Shown here in pieces: positions 6,382 through 6,427 of a stretch of DNA of 6,427 nt. Source of the DNA: an uncultured bacterium. Lineage in GTDB: Bacteria; Edwardsbacteria; AC1; EtOH8. Under the pieces are notes generated by a model. That model had not been told where the DNA came from. It saw only the letters and a list, made by a program, of their open reading frames with translations, and did not search any database. The stretch is from positions 1 through 6,427 of the forward strand of contig CALGNM010000355.1 in assembly GCA_937958665.1 (NCBI GenBank), written 5' to 3'. The position numbers were made by a program, and so were the translations under genes. The stretch's first letter is position 1. Every line of letters begins with the position of its first letter.

Positions 6382-6427
6382 AGATCGGAAGAGCGTCGTG
6401 TAGGGAAAGAGTGTAGATCTCGGTGGT
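6382..6427. other. Illumina TruSeq universal (Read 1 / P5) adapter (contamination)
   Basis: All 46 bases match the reverse complement of the TruSeq universal adapter, starting AGATCGGAAGAGCGTCGTGT and ending GATCTCGGTGGT. GAGTGT runs straight into AGATCTCGG, so no i5 index is inserted between the Read 1 and P5 parts; a single-indexed library is indicated. It is not genomic. Confidence 0.98.

Overview
This window is a short, GC-rich piece of bacterial chromosome with no mobile-element character. It is flanked at both ends by Illumina library adapter: positions 1-46 on the left and 6382-6427 on the right. The genuine insert is therefore about 47-6381. Codon use looks even throughout (GC-rich third positions). 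I see no tRNA, rRNA, CRISPR or insertion sequence. A 2-oxoacid:ferredoxin oxidoreductase-type subunit hints at an anaerobe, and the untrimmed adapters suggest a metagenome or draft assembly. The lineage cannot be fixed from this sequence; an uncultured bacterial phylum is a guess.

Layout, left to right. All genes down to 6243 are on the + strand and tightly packed, with gaps of 0-33 bases. First comes a 2-oxoacid:acceptor oxidoreductase gamma-type subunit, cut by the left adapter at or very near its start codon. Next is a class-I glutamine amidotransferase of the PuuD (peptidase C26) family. It is followed by a Cys-rich DUF3795-type protein with a C-terminal zinc ribbon; its natural start appears to be ATC rather than ATG. 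Then come lepA (elongation factor 4, TTG start), two tandem signal peptidase I genes (lepB-like, different from each other, both with a complete Ser/Lys dyad), and a 380-residue protein with a GNAT-like C-terminal half that starts on the base after the preceding stop codon.

At 6251-6294 lies a perfect 19-bp inverted repeat, probably a bidirectional terminator. On the minus strand an open frame (6381 down to 6271) encodes a hydrophobic C-terminal tail, and its stop codon lies in the hairpin loop. This is probably the end of a convergent membrane-protein gene cut by the right adapter.

The functional core is the known lepA-lepB linkage: a ribosome-associated GTPase next to the peptidase that removes signal peptides at the membrane. 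The other genes are metabolic or uncharacterised and are joined mainly by spacing. I found no convincing undescribed system. The points most worth a second look are the adapter flanks (which create false gene starts), the non-canonical start of the DUF3795 gene, the diverged signal peptidase pair, and the hairpin shared by the two convergent genes.
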